Below are positions 6,077 through 14,695 of a stretch of 18,933 bases of DNA, one piece after another; the first letter of the stretch is position 1, and each line of letters begins with the position of its first letter. The notes below the pieces were generated by a model. The model was not told the DNA's origin. It was given only the letters and a program-made list of their open reading frames with translations, and did not search any database. The translations under genes and the position numbers were made by a program. Source of the DNA: JBBDWZ01 sp050732575 (GTDB lineage: Bacteria; Gemmatimonadota; Gemmatimonadetes; Longimicrobiales; RSA9). The stretch lies in the NCBI GenBank assembly GCA_050732575.1, contig JBOHRF010000075.1:1-18933 (forward strand), written 5' to 3'.

Positions 6077-7399
6077 TTATCCCACGGTGGTTACGCACAC
6101 CGCAGGATCGTAATTCGGGTTGTTCCGCTCGGTGAACGGCACGGGCAGACTCACGGCCGTACCGCGATCTTCGCCGCGGATGGTCGGGCCGATCGGATAG
6201 ATCTGCGCCTGATTGCGGCCGTATTGGCGAATCATGCGGCGCAGGTCACCGACGCGATGTCCGGTGAGCCACAGCCAGCGCGCGCGTTCCGCAAAATGCA
6301 GATCCACGAGCGCAGCCTGAGTCTGACCGGTGTCCTGCAGACCGGTCAGGGTGACGCCAGCACGCAGGGCATTGTGCAGTGAGAAGAACTGCGCACGGTT
6401 GTTGGCGCGCAGTGCCGCCTCGGCATCGATCAGGCGCGCTTCAATGCCATTGGCGAGGGTGATTTCCGAGCCTGAGTTCGCGTACTTGAACTGGCTGTAG
6501 TGCGGAATCTGGGGCACGAACGCGCCACCCGTGCGCGTGGTCGGCGTGCGCGGATCACCATTGTAGAAGTTCAGGCCGTTGGTGCCTTCCGCACCGGATG
6601 CCGACCAGCGCTTCTCGGCGTTGTTGAGCTGCCACACGGCATTGCCCGCCTCGAACACGGCATCAGAATAGTTGACCTGGTACTGGAAGTTGGTCGGGAT
6701 GGGGGCGCTCAACGCCGCCGCCGCGGCCGGCTGATTCAGGTTGAGCAGGGCGCGCGCTTTCCCCAAACGCGCCAGCGTCTCGACCGGTGCTGAACCCGAT
6801 GCCAGGGCCAGCGCGGCATCGAAGCGCTCGATAGCGCGCTGGAAGATCTGGTCCGTGCTCATGTTGCTACCGTATTGCGTAGGCCCGGACTGAGGCAGCC
6901 GGCTGAATGGCACACCCGAGCAGAAGTGCTCGCCAAACAGGACATACGTGAAACCGGCCAGGGCCAGCAGCTCGGCGTGCTGCGCCGAGCCCGCATCCTC
7001 CTCGTCAGCGGCAAAAAGGTCGGACGCGACTTCCGTGTGATTGCGTGCCCGCTGCAGCCAGAAGTACGCCGTTTCCACGGCATCATTGGTAACGTCGATT
7101 TGGCGGCGGTCCACCTGCTGGCGCGTGTTGAAGTTGTCCGAGTTGTAGAACTCATCGGCCAACAACCCGCCGTACAGGATGATGCCGCCATCGCCGTTCT
7201 GCTCGCCGCTCAGCGCGTGCGCAAATTCGCTGACCGCACCCGCGCGCACGGCCGCCAGATTGGTAGGATCATTGAAGACCGGACCGGCCACGACATCGGG
7301 ATCCGGCACTTCCAGCAGATCGTTCGTGTCGCAGGATGCGGTCGCCAGTGCGACCAGGCCTGCGACCAGTACCCGCCACCGCTTATATGATGCAATCAT
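6077..7399 (-). CDS. SusD/RagB-family outer-membrane lipoprotein
   Basis: A 440-residue protein. The signal peptide ends in TASC with Cys23 as the probable lipid site (an imperfect lipobox), followed by the DTNDLLEVPDPD start common in SusD/RagB proteins. Helical TPR-like segments occupy about 115-240, and the family's typical C-terminal RARWLWLTGHRVGDLRRMIRQYGR block is at about 370-393 (SusD-like C-terminal domain). SusD proteins cap the SusC transporter on the cell surface and bind the ligand, usually a glycan or peptide. The start is set by GAGGAG 8 nt upstream, whose first GA belongs to the TGA stop of the SusC gene. The gene is the last in its unit; the 158 bp to the convergent PLP-enzyme gene holds no recognisable gene and no clear T-tailed terminator. 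The ligand cannot be predicted: no glycosidase is adjacent. Confidence 0.93.
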   Translation of the reverse strand: MIASYKRWRVLVAGLVALATASCDTNDLLEVPDPDVVAGPVFNDPTNLAAVRAGAVSEFAHALSGEQNGDGGIILYGGLLADEFYNSDNFNTRQQVDRRQIDVTNDAVETAYFWLQRARNHTEVASDLFAADEEDAGSAQHAELLALAGFTYVLFGEHFCSGVPFSRLPQSGPTQYGSNMSTDQIFQRAIERFDAALALASGSAPVETLARLGKARALLNLNQPAAAAALSAPIPTNFQYQVNYSDAVFEAGNAVWQLNNAEKRWSASGAEGTNGLNFYNGDPRTPTTRTGGAFVPQIPHYSQFKYANSGSEITLANGIEARLIDAEAALRANNRAQFFSLHNALRAGVTLTGLQDTGQTQAALVDLHFAERARWLWLTGHRVGDLRRMIRQYGRNQAQIYPIGPTIRGEDRGTAVSLPVPFTERNNPNYDPAVCVTTVG

Positions 7400-7411
7400 T
7401 TCTCGATCTCC

Positions 7412-10408
7412 TCAGAAGCTCAGGTCGATGCGGGCCACGAACATGCGGAACGCCGGCAACGTAGCGCCGTCACCCGCCGAGAAGTTGGTCTGACCCTGCC
7501 AACTCACTTCGGGATCCAGTCCGCTGTATTTGGTCCAGGTGTGCAGATTGCGCGCGGCCAGCGTCAGATTGGCACTGCGCCCACGAAATGCGCGCGCCCA
7601 CGCGTCCGGTGCTGTGAAGGTCACCGAGACCTCACGCAGTTTCCAGAAATCTGCGTCTTCAATGAAGCCAGCCAACGACTGCACCTGCAGGTAGGCCGCG
7701 ACTTCCGCTTGTGAGCGCAGCGAAGCATCGGGTAGATGCCGCTCCGGACACACTGCGTTGGTCGCCGTACAACGATTCATACGCGTGATGTTGACCAGCT
7801 TGTGTCCGCCCTTGTGGTCGAGCAGCGCCTGCAGCCGAACGCGGCGTAAAAGGTTCACGGTGGTGGACAGCGAGAATTCGCGCGTGGGCAGCGATGGTCC
7901 GATATACTCCGCTGAATCACCAACCGTCACTTCGGCGGGCGTGATGACACCGTCGCTGTTGGCATCATTGAAGTCTACGATGCGCGGCTGGAAGTACGCG
8001 CCCAGTGGGAACCCCGTACGCATGCGCTGCGCCGTGCCATCCAGGCCGAAGATGATGTCATCCGCATCCATCTCGGTCAGCTTGTTGTCATTGGTGGAAG
8101 CCGCCGCATTGAGCGACCATTCGACGCGCGCCGTGCGTACCGGTGTCACCGACAGTGCAGCCTCGAAGCCCTTGTTCTCGACCTTGCCAATGTTCTCGAA
8201 GCGAGCCGCCGATGCACCCAATGAGGGTGGCAGCGGTCGATTGATCAATGCATCACGCGACTGCTTGTTGTACCAGGTGAGTTCGAAGCCCACGCGATCG
8301 CCGGCAAACCCGGCATCGAGTCCCAGCTCGATCTCGGTTGACCGCTCCGGCTTCAGGTCCGGGTTACCGGCACCTGAAATCACGAAGCCGGGCTCCTCAC
8401 CCGATGCGAGTGCGGCCGTCACTGACTCAAAGAACTGCACGGCATCACGAAAACCCGGTCGCAGTCCGGACTGACCCCAGGCCGCGCGCAGCCGCAGGCT
8501 GCCCAGTGAGGGCACTGCCGGGAAGAATGGCTCCTGGCTGATGACCCACGACGCACTCAGCGCGGGATACCAGATCCAGCCCAGGTTCGTGCCAAACGCG
8601 CTGTTGCGATCGCCACGCACCGCGCCATTCAGGAAAACGCGGTCGCGCCACGCGATTTGCTCCTGCGCGTAAGCACCCAGTGTGATGTTCTCCACGTTTA
8701 CTTCATCAACCTGGAAATCCGAGCTCGTGCCATTCAGTGAGCTCGTGCCCGGAGCCAGACCGGTACCGGACGCGGAAATGCTTTGCGTGCGTTCACGATG
8801 GTACTGGATGCCGATCGATGTCGTGCTCGCTATGTCCGGCGAGAGCGAGAAGGTGGCCGAGGCATCGCCGTTGCCCGTATAGTTGGCCGTAGTCAGCTTG
8901 ATCGACTCACGAAAACCGATCGAGAACGGCGGCCCGAACAACTCGAGCACGCCAGGTGGCACAAGGTCATTGTCGTGACGGTTGACTTCATCCAATCCGG
9001 CTACAGCATTCACACCCAGCCAGGCCAGCGGCCGCCAGTTGGCTTGCACGCTGCCCGTGAAGCGGGTCAGGTCCTGGAAGTTGTCCCAGGCAAACGCATA
9101 CGCGCGCGGCAGCTCATAGCCGTTGTTGTTCGTGATGTTGTTGGGCGTGGGCACGCCTACCTGACCGGTGGTCAAAATGCCTATGCCGCTATTGTCGTTC
9201 TGTGGAAAGCGCGTCTCGCTGTCCACGTAGCCGGCCTGCGCCGCCAGGGTCAGCTTGTCATTCAGACGCCCGGTTAGATTCGCCCGCAGATTCACCTGTG
9301 ATGCATCGTTCTCTTCGATCACACCCGGGTTCTTGGACGTTTCCGCGGATACATAGAACGTTGATGCATCGCCGCCGCCGGCCACACTCACGCCCAAACG
9401 GCTGCCCCGTGCATCACGGAATGGGGTGCTGGATTCGTCCTCCAGCGGATTGAAACGCAGGATCTCACTGATCGTGCAGGTGCCCGCCGCGCGCCGCAGA
9501 TTGTCACAGCGGAAAGGACCGGTCGAACGATTCTGGACCGCAAATACATTATCGGGAAAGTGCAGGTTGCGGTCTATCGTGCTGCCTTCCGACCAGAAGC
9601 GCCACTGCGACTCACCTGCGCGACCACGCTTGGTCACGATCTGGATCACGCCGTTGGCGGCCGCAGTGCCGTATAGCGCCGCCGCGCTCGGGCCCTTCAG
9701 AATCTCTACCGTCTCAATGTCTGCCGGACTGAAATCATTGAGCCGCGAGGTCTGTTGACCACCATTGAACAGCTCGAATGATTGCGGATTGTCATTCACG
9801 CGCACACCGTCCACGATCACCAACGGTGAGTTGGACAGCGATACGCTGTTGCTGCCCCGGATCCTGATCTTCGATCCGGCACCCGCTGTACCGCTGCTCA
9901 TTTGCACCGTAACCCCGGGCTGGCGCGCCTGCAGCAAATCGGAAAACGTGCGCACCGGCGCCAACGCTACCTGCCCCACCTGAATGACCCCGACTGCGCT
10001 GCCGATCTCGCGCTTGGCCTGGTCCCGGCCAGTGGCCGAAACAACCACCGCACCCAGCTCGATGGCCGAAGGCCTGAGCACGAAATCCACGGTGGTAGTC
10101 TGACCCGCCGTGATCTGTTGTCCGCGCTGCGTGGCCACTTCGTAACCAATGAACTGCACTTGCACGGCGCGCACGCCTGCGGGCACGCCCGCAATCGTAT
10201 ACTGACCATCCCCGTTCGTGACGATGCCCAGCTTGGTGCCGACTACGTGCACCTGTGCCCCCACCACCGGCTGACTCGTTGCTCCGTCCGTCACCCGGCC
10301 CCGTATGGTACCGGCCTGTTGCGCCGGTACAGGCAACGTCGTTGTCATCATCAGGACCGCAATTGCGCCTAGCGAGCGCGCGCTCCAGGCTCCGTTCTTC
10401 CACTTCAT
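7412..10408 (-). CDS. SusC/RagA-family TonB-dependent outer-membrane transporter
   Basis: A 998-residue protein. The signal peptide ends near VPA-QQ (residue 29). A carboxypeptidase-regulatory-like beta-sandwich spans about 34-112 (GTIRGRVTDGATSQPVVGA), a likely TonB-interacting stretch GAVVVSATG lies near 119-127, and the plug domain covers about 140-260 (TFSDLLQARQPGVTV, IRIRGSNSVS, PLVIVDGVRVND, VEILKGPSAAALYG). The rest is beta-barrel, ending in an aromatic residue (VARIDLSF). The family takes up ligands across the outer membrane using TonB energy, in a pair with SusD. The 12-bp spacing to the SusD gene supports a transcriptional unit. The start ATG has an AAAGG-like site about 10 nt upstream. 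No anti-sigma/ECF sigma genes, often linked to such transporters, are present, so regulation is not visible. Confidence 0.96.
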   Translation of the reverse strand: MKWKNGAWSARSLGAIAVLMMTTTLPVPAQQAGTIRGRVTDGATSQPVVGAQVHVVGTKLGIVTNGDGQYTIAGVPAGVRAVQVQFIGYEVATQRGQQITAGQTTTVDFVLRPSAIELGAVVVSATGRDQAKREIGSAVGVIQVGQVALAPVRTFSDLLQARQPGVTVQMSSGTAGAGSKIRIRGSNSVSLSNSPLVIVDGVRVNDNPQSFELFNGGQQTSRLNDFSPADIETVEILKGPSAAALYGTAAANGVIQIVTKRGRAGESQWRFWSEGSTIDRNLHFPDNVFAVQNRSTGPFRCDNLRRAAGTCTISEILRFNPLEDESSTPFRDARGSRLGVSVAGGGDASTFYVSAETSKNPGVIEENDASQVNLRANLTGRLNDKLTLAAQAGYVDSETRFPQNDNSGIGILTTGQVGVPTPNNITNNNGYELPRAYAFAWDNFQDLTRFTGSVQANWRPLAWLGVNAVAGLDEVNRHDNDLVPPGVLELFGPPFSIGFRESIKLTTANYTGNGDASATFSLSPDIASTTSIGIQYHRERTQSISASGTGLAPGTSSLNGTSSDFQVDEVNVENITLGAYAQEQIAWRDRVFLNGAVRGDRNSAFGTNLGWIWYPALSASWVISQEPFFPAVPSLGSLRLRAAWGQSGLRPGFRDAVQFFESVTAALASGEEPGFVISGAGNPDLKPERSTEIELGLDAGFAGDRVGFELTWYNKQSRDALINRPLPPSLGASAARFENIGKVENKGFEAALSVTPVRTARVEWSLNAAASTNDNKLTEMDADDIIFGLDGTAQRMRTGFPLGAYFQPRIVDFNDANSDGVITPAEVTVGDSAEYIGPSLPTREFSLSTTVNLLRRVRLQALLDHKGGHKLVNITRMNRCTATNAVCPERHLPDASLRSQAEVAAYLQVQSLAGFIEDADFWKLREVSVTFTAPDAWARAFRGRSANLTLAARNLHTWTKYSGLDPEVSWQGQTNFSAGDGATLPAFRMFVARIDLSF

Positions 10409-10859
10409 TGCATTCGCCTTTCTGCTTGCACCTGCGTTTTGTCGTCCTCATGCAACACATGCACGTGGTAACGAGAACGCGCTGTCGTGCATCGGTCTAA
10501 CGTGCAGTGCGCGGCCAGATACGAATTTTTGAAGCGCTCACATCACGAATAGCGGCGTTGACTTACCATGTCCGGTTGCTCGTGTCGCTCGGCGCGTCGT
10601 TCGTCACTCACGCGCACCTGCCGCTGTCACGATCGCAGCCGGCTGCTCATTCGCACGCCCCGTTGGGAGGTCGCCATTATGCGCGGAAATACTGAACATC
10701 GACGATCTCATGAAGACCCGGCCTTTGGGCCCGGTACGCCCAGGGTCCACCCCCGTCCGGCTACAAATCGGTGGGAAGGCAGGTTAATCTGAGTTACGCA
10801 CGCACGCGCGCGTGAGGATATCTTCCGGGGCGAGCGTCTGCGTATTGGAGAGTCGTTTC
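10409..10859. other. Divergent intergenic region, no gene recognised
   Basis: These 451 bp lie between divergent starts of the SusC gene and the large GWxTD gene and should contain both promoters. TTGACT near 10558 resembles a -35 box but has no good -10 at the right distance. Other structures seen: TGCAACACATGCA (10451-10463) running into CACGTG, a short GC-rich hairpin around 10718-10734 (CCGGCC / GGGCCCGG), and the palindrome CACGCGCGCGTG at 10803-10814. None matches a riboswitch or RNA family I recognise. Short ORFs here have no Shine-Dalgarno or recognisable domain. Confidence 0.6.
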
Positions 10860-13229
10860 ATGCGCTGGTTGATTCACGTCCTGGTACTGTTGCTTGCTGT
10901 GCCGATCGGTTTGTCGGCCCAGCAGCGCACGGTCGAGCAGCTGCGCGACTCGCTGCGGGGCGTTTCGGACGTGGCCAGTCTGCGCCGGCGGGAAAGCGTG
11001 CTGGCGCGCGGGCTACGGTACCGTGAATCTGCGGTGTTGAGCGAGCGCGGTTTGATCCTGCTACGTCTTTTCGAATTGACGGGCCGTAATGGCGATGGCG
11101 ATGATGCCCGGGAGTGCTTCGAGCGGCTGCTTCGAAGTGAGCCGGACAATGCCTGGGCGCATTTCGGTCTCGGTCTGGCGCTGGCAGGTGGCCCGGGCGT
11201 GCGCGTTCCCACACCGGGCGGCGTGCTGGACGGCTTCGTACTGGGCCAGAGTCTGGCCGAAGTGGCCAAACTGGATCCGCGATCGCGGGCGGGTCGGCAA
11301 TTTCTGAAGGCACTCGAGCTCGATCCGACGTTGGCCGCGGCCGCGGTTGAGTTGGCAGAGCTTGCCCTTCTCTCCCGCAACAAAGACCTGTTGCAGCGCA
11401 GTCATGACGTGCTGCACAAGATGGTCGCCGATGGCCTGGCCCGGACCGGGGTGGCCACGGCCCTGGCGCGCGTGCAGTCCGCGTTGGGCAAAGTGGCGGA
11501 CGCCGAAGCAACGGTTGCGCAGACGGCAACGGCGGACGCGGGCGCGCGCACACTGCTAGCGCAGGCGGAAGCCTTGTTGCGGCAGCCAGGCAAGGCGGTT
11601 TCGGGCGCGGCCGCCTACTTCGAGGGCATCGATCGTACCGATGCGTCGGCCGTGGAAGCGTACTTCGAGGACATTCGCATCATCGCCAACCAGCACGAGC
11701 TGGCGGAGTGGCGGACCGCTGGACTGGATGAGCGCCGACAGTGGTTGAAAGCATTCTGGGATGTGCGCGCCGCGGCTTCGGGCAAAACCGTGGCCGATCG
11801 ATTGGCGGAGCACTACCGCCGTTTGGCCGACGCGCAGGAGCGATTTCGACGCACGGGGAAACGCGGTGGCGCTCCGCTCGGATCGCTGTTGCAGGTGTCG
11901 TACGATCCGGAGCAGCTGCCGTTTGATGAGCGTGGCATCATCTACGTTCGTCATGGCGAGCCCGACCGCATCATCCGCACGTCCAATGCAGACCTGCGGG
12001 CCAATGAGAGCTGGGTGTACACGTTGCCCAGTGGCCAACAGCAGGCCTACCACTTTGTCGTGCTGCGTGATGGCACGGACTATCGGCTGGTCGATGACGT
12101 GCTGCAGGCACTCGATCCCAGCGCCCAGGATTTCCCCTACGATGGCGTAGTCCAGATGCTCGAGGACCGCGCTCCGGTAGACGCGCGCTACCATCTGCTC
12201 GCTGCTCGTTTCAACTCCATCCGCAACACGCGCTGGGGCGCCAGTGCGGCCAACATTCAGTGTGTTGCCGCGGGTGGCACCAATTGCACGGGACCGGGCA
12301 GTGCCGCTGGTATGATGGCCGACGGCGCCAGCGGCATGCTGCAAACCATTGCCCAGACGCGTCAGGCCATGGCCGTGGAAAACCGCGAGGCCACGCTCAG
12401 TGCGCTGGCCACGGATTCCGATCGGCCCATTTTCGACTCGCCTCTCCCCTTTTATTACGATGTCTACACCTTCAAGGGACGGGAACGACAAACGGATGTG
12501 ACGGCCGCCATCGCCATTCCGGGCAGCTCTCTCGAACCGCGCACCACCAATGGCGCGCTGATCTATTCGTTGCAGCTTTCGCTCATGGTCATCGACACGC
12601 TGTCCGGCCGCGTCACGCGCCGGGACACCGTGCATCAATTCCGTTCGGACCGTCGGCTGGGCGATGGTGAGCATCTGCGCGTCCATACTGATCTCACTGC
12701 GGCTGCTTCCGGCTCGACCATTCATCGCCTGGTCATTCGCGATCTCGGCCGTCCCGGCCGCGGCCAGATGTATGGCGGCACTACTACCGTGCCTGCCTAT
12801 GACGCGCCCAGTTTGCTGCTCAGCGACATTGTGCTGGCCGAACCTGACCCCGGCGCGTGGCACCGCGGCGAGGCAGTTCTGGCGTTGGTGCCGCCCCGGC
12901 AATTCCTGGAGGGCCAGCCGCTCACCCTTTTCTATGAGCTGTACAACCTGCAGGCAGACGCTCCTTACCGCACCGAGATTACGCTCGAGCCGACCGCGCA
13001 ATCAACCGGCTTTGGCAAGTTGAAGAGATTGTTGGGTGCAGGTGATGGCAGCTTGCGTCTGCGCTTCGATGGTGTCGCGCGTGTAAACAGCGCTGGTCAT
13101 GTCCAGGAGATCCGCCGCGTCACCACCGAGCTCAAGCCTGGCAAGTACAACGTGCGCGTGCGCGTGACCAACCTGGCCAATCAGCAGGTGGCCGTGACGG
13201 CCAAAGAGTTTGTGGTCATTAAGCCGTGA
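10860..13229 (+). CDS. Large secreted GWxTD-domain protein with TPR-like repeats
   Basis: The protein is 789 residues from ATG 10860, preferred over an in-frame GTG at 10812 because GGAG lies 9 nt upstream and the product then begins with a clean signal peptide (MRWLIHVLVLLLAVPIGLSA, cleaved before QQ). Residues 55-165 form TPR-like helices (FERLLRSEPDNAWAHFGLG, FLKALELDPTLAAAAVELA). The GWxTD-type core is at about 285-410: ERRQWLKAFWDVRAA, then DERGIIYVRHGEPDRI (357-371) and ESWVYTLPSG. The C-terminal third is beta-rich and ends in an Ig-like segment (ELKPGKYNVRVRVTNL). GWxTD proteins occur in Gemmatimonadota, Acidobacteriota and similar phyla, and no biochemical function is established to my knowledge. 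The GWxTD assignment rests on the R-x-x-FW and GxIYxRxGxPD patterns. It is transcribed alone and converges on the arylsulfotransferase-like gene. Confidence 0.82.
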   Translation: MRWLIHVLVLLLAVPIGLSAQQRTVEQLRDSLRGVSDVASLRRRESVLARGLRYRESAVLSERGLILLRLFELTGRNGDGDDARECFERLLRSEPDNAWAHFGLGLALAGGPGVRVPTPGGVLDGFVLGQSLAEVAKLDPRSRAGRQFLKALELDPTLAAAAVELAELALLSRNKDLLQRSHDVLHKMVADGLARTGVATALARVQSALGKVADAEATVAQTATADAGARTLLAQAEALLRQPGKAVSGAAAYFEGIDRTDASAVEAYFEDIRIIANQHELAEWRTAGLDERRQWLKAFWDVRAAASGKTVADRLAEHYRRLADAQERFRRTGKRGGAPLGSLLQVSYDPEQLPFDERGIIYVRHGEPDRIIRTSNADLRANESWVYTLPSGQQQAYHFVVLRDGTDYRLVDDVLQALDPSAQDFPYDGVVQMLEDRAPVDARYHLLAARFNSIRNTRWGASAANIQCVAAGGTNCTGPGSAAGMMADGASGMLQTIAQTRQAMAVENREATLSALATDSDRPIFDSPLPFYYDVYTFKGRERQTDVTAAIAIPGSSLEPRTTNGALIYSLQLSLMVIDTLSGRVTRRDTVHQFRSDRRLGDGEHLRVHTDLTAAASGSTIHRLVIRDLGRPGRGQMYGGTTTVPAYDAPSLLLSDIVLAEPDPGAWHRGEAVLALVPPRQFLEGQPLTLFYELYNLQADAPYRTEITLEPTAQSTGFGKLKRLLGAGDGSLRLRFDGVARVNSAGHVQEIRRVTTELKPGKYNVRVRVTNLANQQVAVTAKEFVVIKP

Positions 13230-13251
13230 CGCGTGACGCGTCACGCGTCAC
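13226..13251. terminator. Perfect 26-nt palindrome spanning two convergent stop codons
   Basis: The sequence is its own reverse complement over all 26 bases. Each arm is GTGACGCGTGA, folding on a CGCG loop as an 11-bp GC-rich hairpin on either strand. It contains the plus-strand TGA (13227-13229) and the minus-strand TGA (13248-13250). Position and symmetry suggest a bidirectional transcription end for the convergent genes, but neither side has a T run, so it is not a canonical intrinsic terminator. Its GTGAC core resembles the arrays at 2950 and 3171. Confidence 0.6.
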
Positions 13252-14624
13252 TCCACTTCGACCTCACCGGCAATACTGCCCAGCGGTTTCATGCGGTAGA
13301 CGCGATTGAACGTGGTCGGGTCGCCGGTCAGGGACCACAGCACCTGGCCGGCTGTGCTCACTTCGTAGACGGCGATCGGAAAGCCCTGCCCCCAACCGAA
13401 TGCGGCCACGGTGTTGCCGTTGGCCAACCTCACCACTGAGCCGACCCGCAGCGCATTGATATCGGGCTGCGGTCGATATTGCCAGGTTAGCGTGGCGCGT
13501 GCCGTGCTCGGGTCTAACGTGTACTCGGCAATACGCGACCAGGCCTGAGCTCCTGGCCGGCCCAGACCATTGTCGAACAGCAATATTCGATGGGGTGCTA
13601 CTTCCACTGCACTGTGTTGGGAAAAGAATCGATCGGATTGAGCCAGTTGCAGCGTGGGGTTCGGGCCACCCAAACGCCACTCGATGGAGCGGAAGTCGGG
13701 CGCAATAGAGAAAACTTCATCCAGATTGCGCGCGGAAACAATGACATTGCCGCGTGCTCCGACCATCAGTGAGTTGGCGTGCATCCAGTTGTTGGCAGCA
13801 GTCTGCGGTCCGCGGTCTCGGCTCCAGTCGAAGTGATCGAAAGACGTCCACTTCCTGGTCACAACGCCGCTTTGCGGTTGCCATTCCCAAATCGCCTCGC
13901 CTACCACGGCCGTATCACGAATGGTTCGTGGGTCACGGGCAAGGAACAACACGCGATTCTGGGGCGTTACGATGGCATCATGATGGATGAGCCCGTACGG
14001 CTTGTCGTTGCCGTTGCGCAGCCGGTTCATCACACTGGCATCGGGTGCCAGCTCGACCAGTCCTGAATCCGCGTCCAGCATCACCATGTTGCCGTTGGCC
14101 AGCCGACTCACACCATTGATCCAACCCACGGTACGCCAATACCACACGATTTCACCATCCGCGTCGGCAATGAAGGCACCGTTGAAGCCGGTATTGGTGA
14201 TCATCAGCTCGACCATGGTGAGCGGCTGTGTGGGTCTTCCCCGGGCGGTAAGGCGCAGGGCTGCAAGCTCGGCCGGCAATGCGCCGGTAGTCACCGTGCC
14301 GTTCTGCGCCGGACTCGATTCACCGCGCGCATTCAAAGACCGTACTTCGAAGGTGTACGTGCGTTCGGAGGCCAGGCGCGGAAGGAAAACACGGTGTGCA
14401 CGGGACGGTTCGTCCACGCGGACGCGCAGACGAGCGCGACCTTCGGTCCAATAGGTGACCTCTATGCCACCCTGTCCGGCCAGCGTGACGTTCAGATGCC
14501 GGAACAGCGGTCCCGACGATTCGGCCACGACATTGGTAATTGCGGGTGGCGGACCCGTTTCCGTGGGTGAGTCGCAAGCCCAGGTCAGGACAGCTGTCAT
14601 GACGAATAGAAAAGCGCGCTTCAT
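13248..14624 (-). CDS. Arylsulfotransferase (ASST)-like lipoprotein with N-terminal Fn3-like domain
   Basis: A 458-residue protein. Its signal peptide ends TWAC, with Cys17 a possible lipid site though the lipobox is weak. Residues 27-115 look like a fibronectin type III domain (PAITNVVAESSG through YTFEVRSLNARGESSPA). From about 135 onward there are beta-propeller-like repeats with ASST signatures: GAFIADADGEIVWYWR, GLIHHDAIVTP (H214/H215), NNWMHANSLMV (H282), IEWRLGGPN and FSQHSAVEV (H337). Arylsulfotransferases move sulfate between phenolic compounds through a sulfo-histidine. The visible histidines fit, but no sulfate transfer can be proven, and many proteins of this family are uncharacterised. 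The start is supported by an AAGG Shine-Dalgarno. A strong terminator lies directly upstream, so expression may depend on read-through. Confidence 0.85.
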   Translation of the reverse strand: MKRAFLFVMTAVLTWACDSPTETGPPPAITNVVAESSGPLFRHLNVTLAGQGGIEVTYWTEGRARLRVRVDEPSRAHRVFLPRLASERTYTFEVRSLNARGESSPAQNGTVTTGALPAELAALRLTARGRPTQPLTMVELMITNTGFNGAFIADADGEIVWYWRTVGWINGVSRLANGNMVMLDADSGLVELAPDASVMNRLRNGNDKPYGLIHHDAIVTPQNRVLFLARDPRTIRDTAVVGEAIWEWQPQSGVVTRKWTSFDHFDWSRDRGPQTAANNWMHANSLMVGARGNVIVSARNLDEVFSIAPDFRSIEWRLGGPNPTLQLAQSDRFFSQHSAVEVAPHRILLFDNGLGRPGAQAWSRIAEYTLDPSTARATLTWQYRPQPDINALRVGSVVRLANGNTVAAFGWGQGFPIAVYEVSTAGQVLWSLTGDPTTFNRVYRMKPLGSIAGEVEVE

Positions 14625-14640
14625 TCTACCTTGGCTCCAG

Positions 14641-14675
14641 CAAAACGGGCCGGACCTGGTGCAGGCCCGGCCCGT
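14641..14675 (-). terminator. Rho-independent terminator after the PPC-domain lipoprotein gene
   Basis: A 14-bp stem with one mismatch pairs 14645-14658 with 14662-14675 around a 3-nt loop; the outer arm on the plus strand is ACGGGCCGG. Reading on the minus strand it is followed by a short T run (TTTTG). It starts 20 bp after the TAG of the lipoprotein gene. Its T run ends only about 16 bp before the next gene's start codon, leaving no room for a separate promoter. Confidence 0.85.
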
Positions 14676-14695
14676 TCATTGTGGTTCAAATCTCA

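Noticed and set aside
6065..6082. Short direct repeat of CCGTTATC at the end of the SusD gene
   Set aside because: Only two copies, with no further structure; likely chance or slippage.
10680..10800. Cobalamin- or SAM-type riboswitch upstream of the large GWxTD gene
   Set aside because: A small hairpin and GGTGGGAAGG-like string are present, but the ordered conserved boxes of those riboswitches are missing.
11556..13001. 481-residue minus-strand ORF
   Set aside because: Long antisense shadow inside the large GWxTD gene in GC-rich DNA; no signal peptide, domain or ribosome site.
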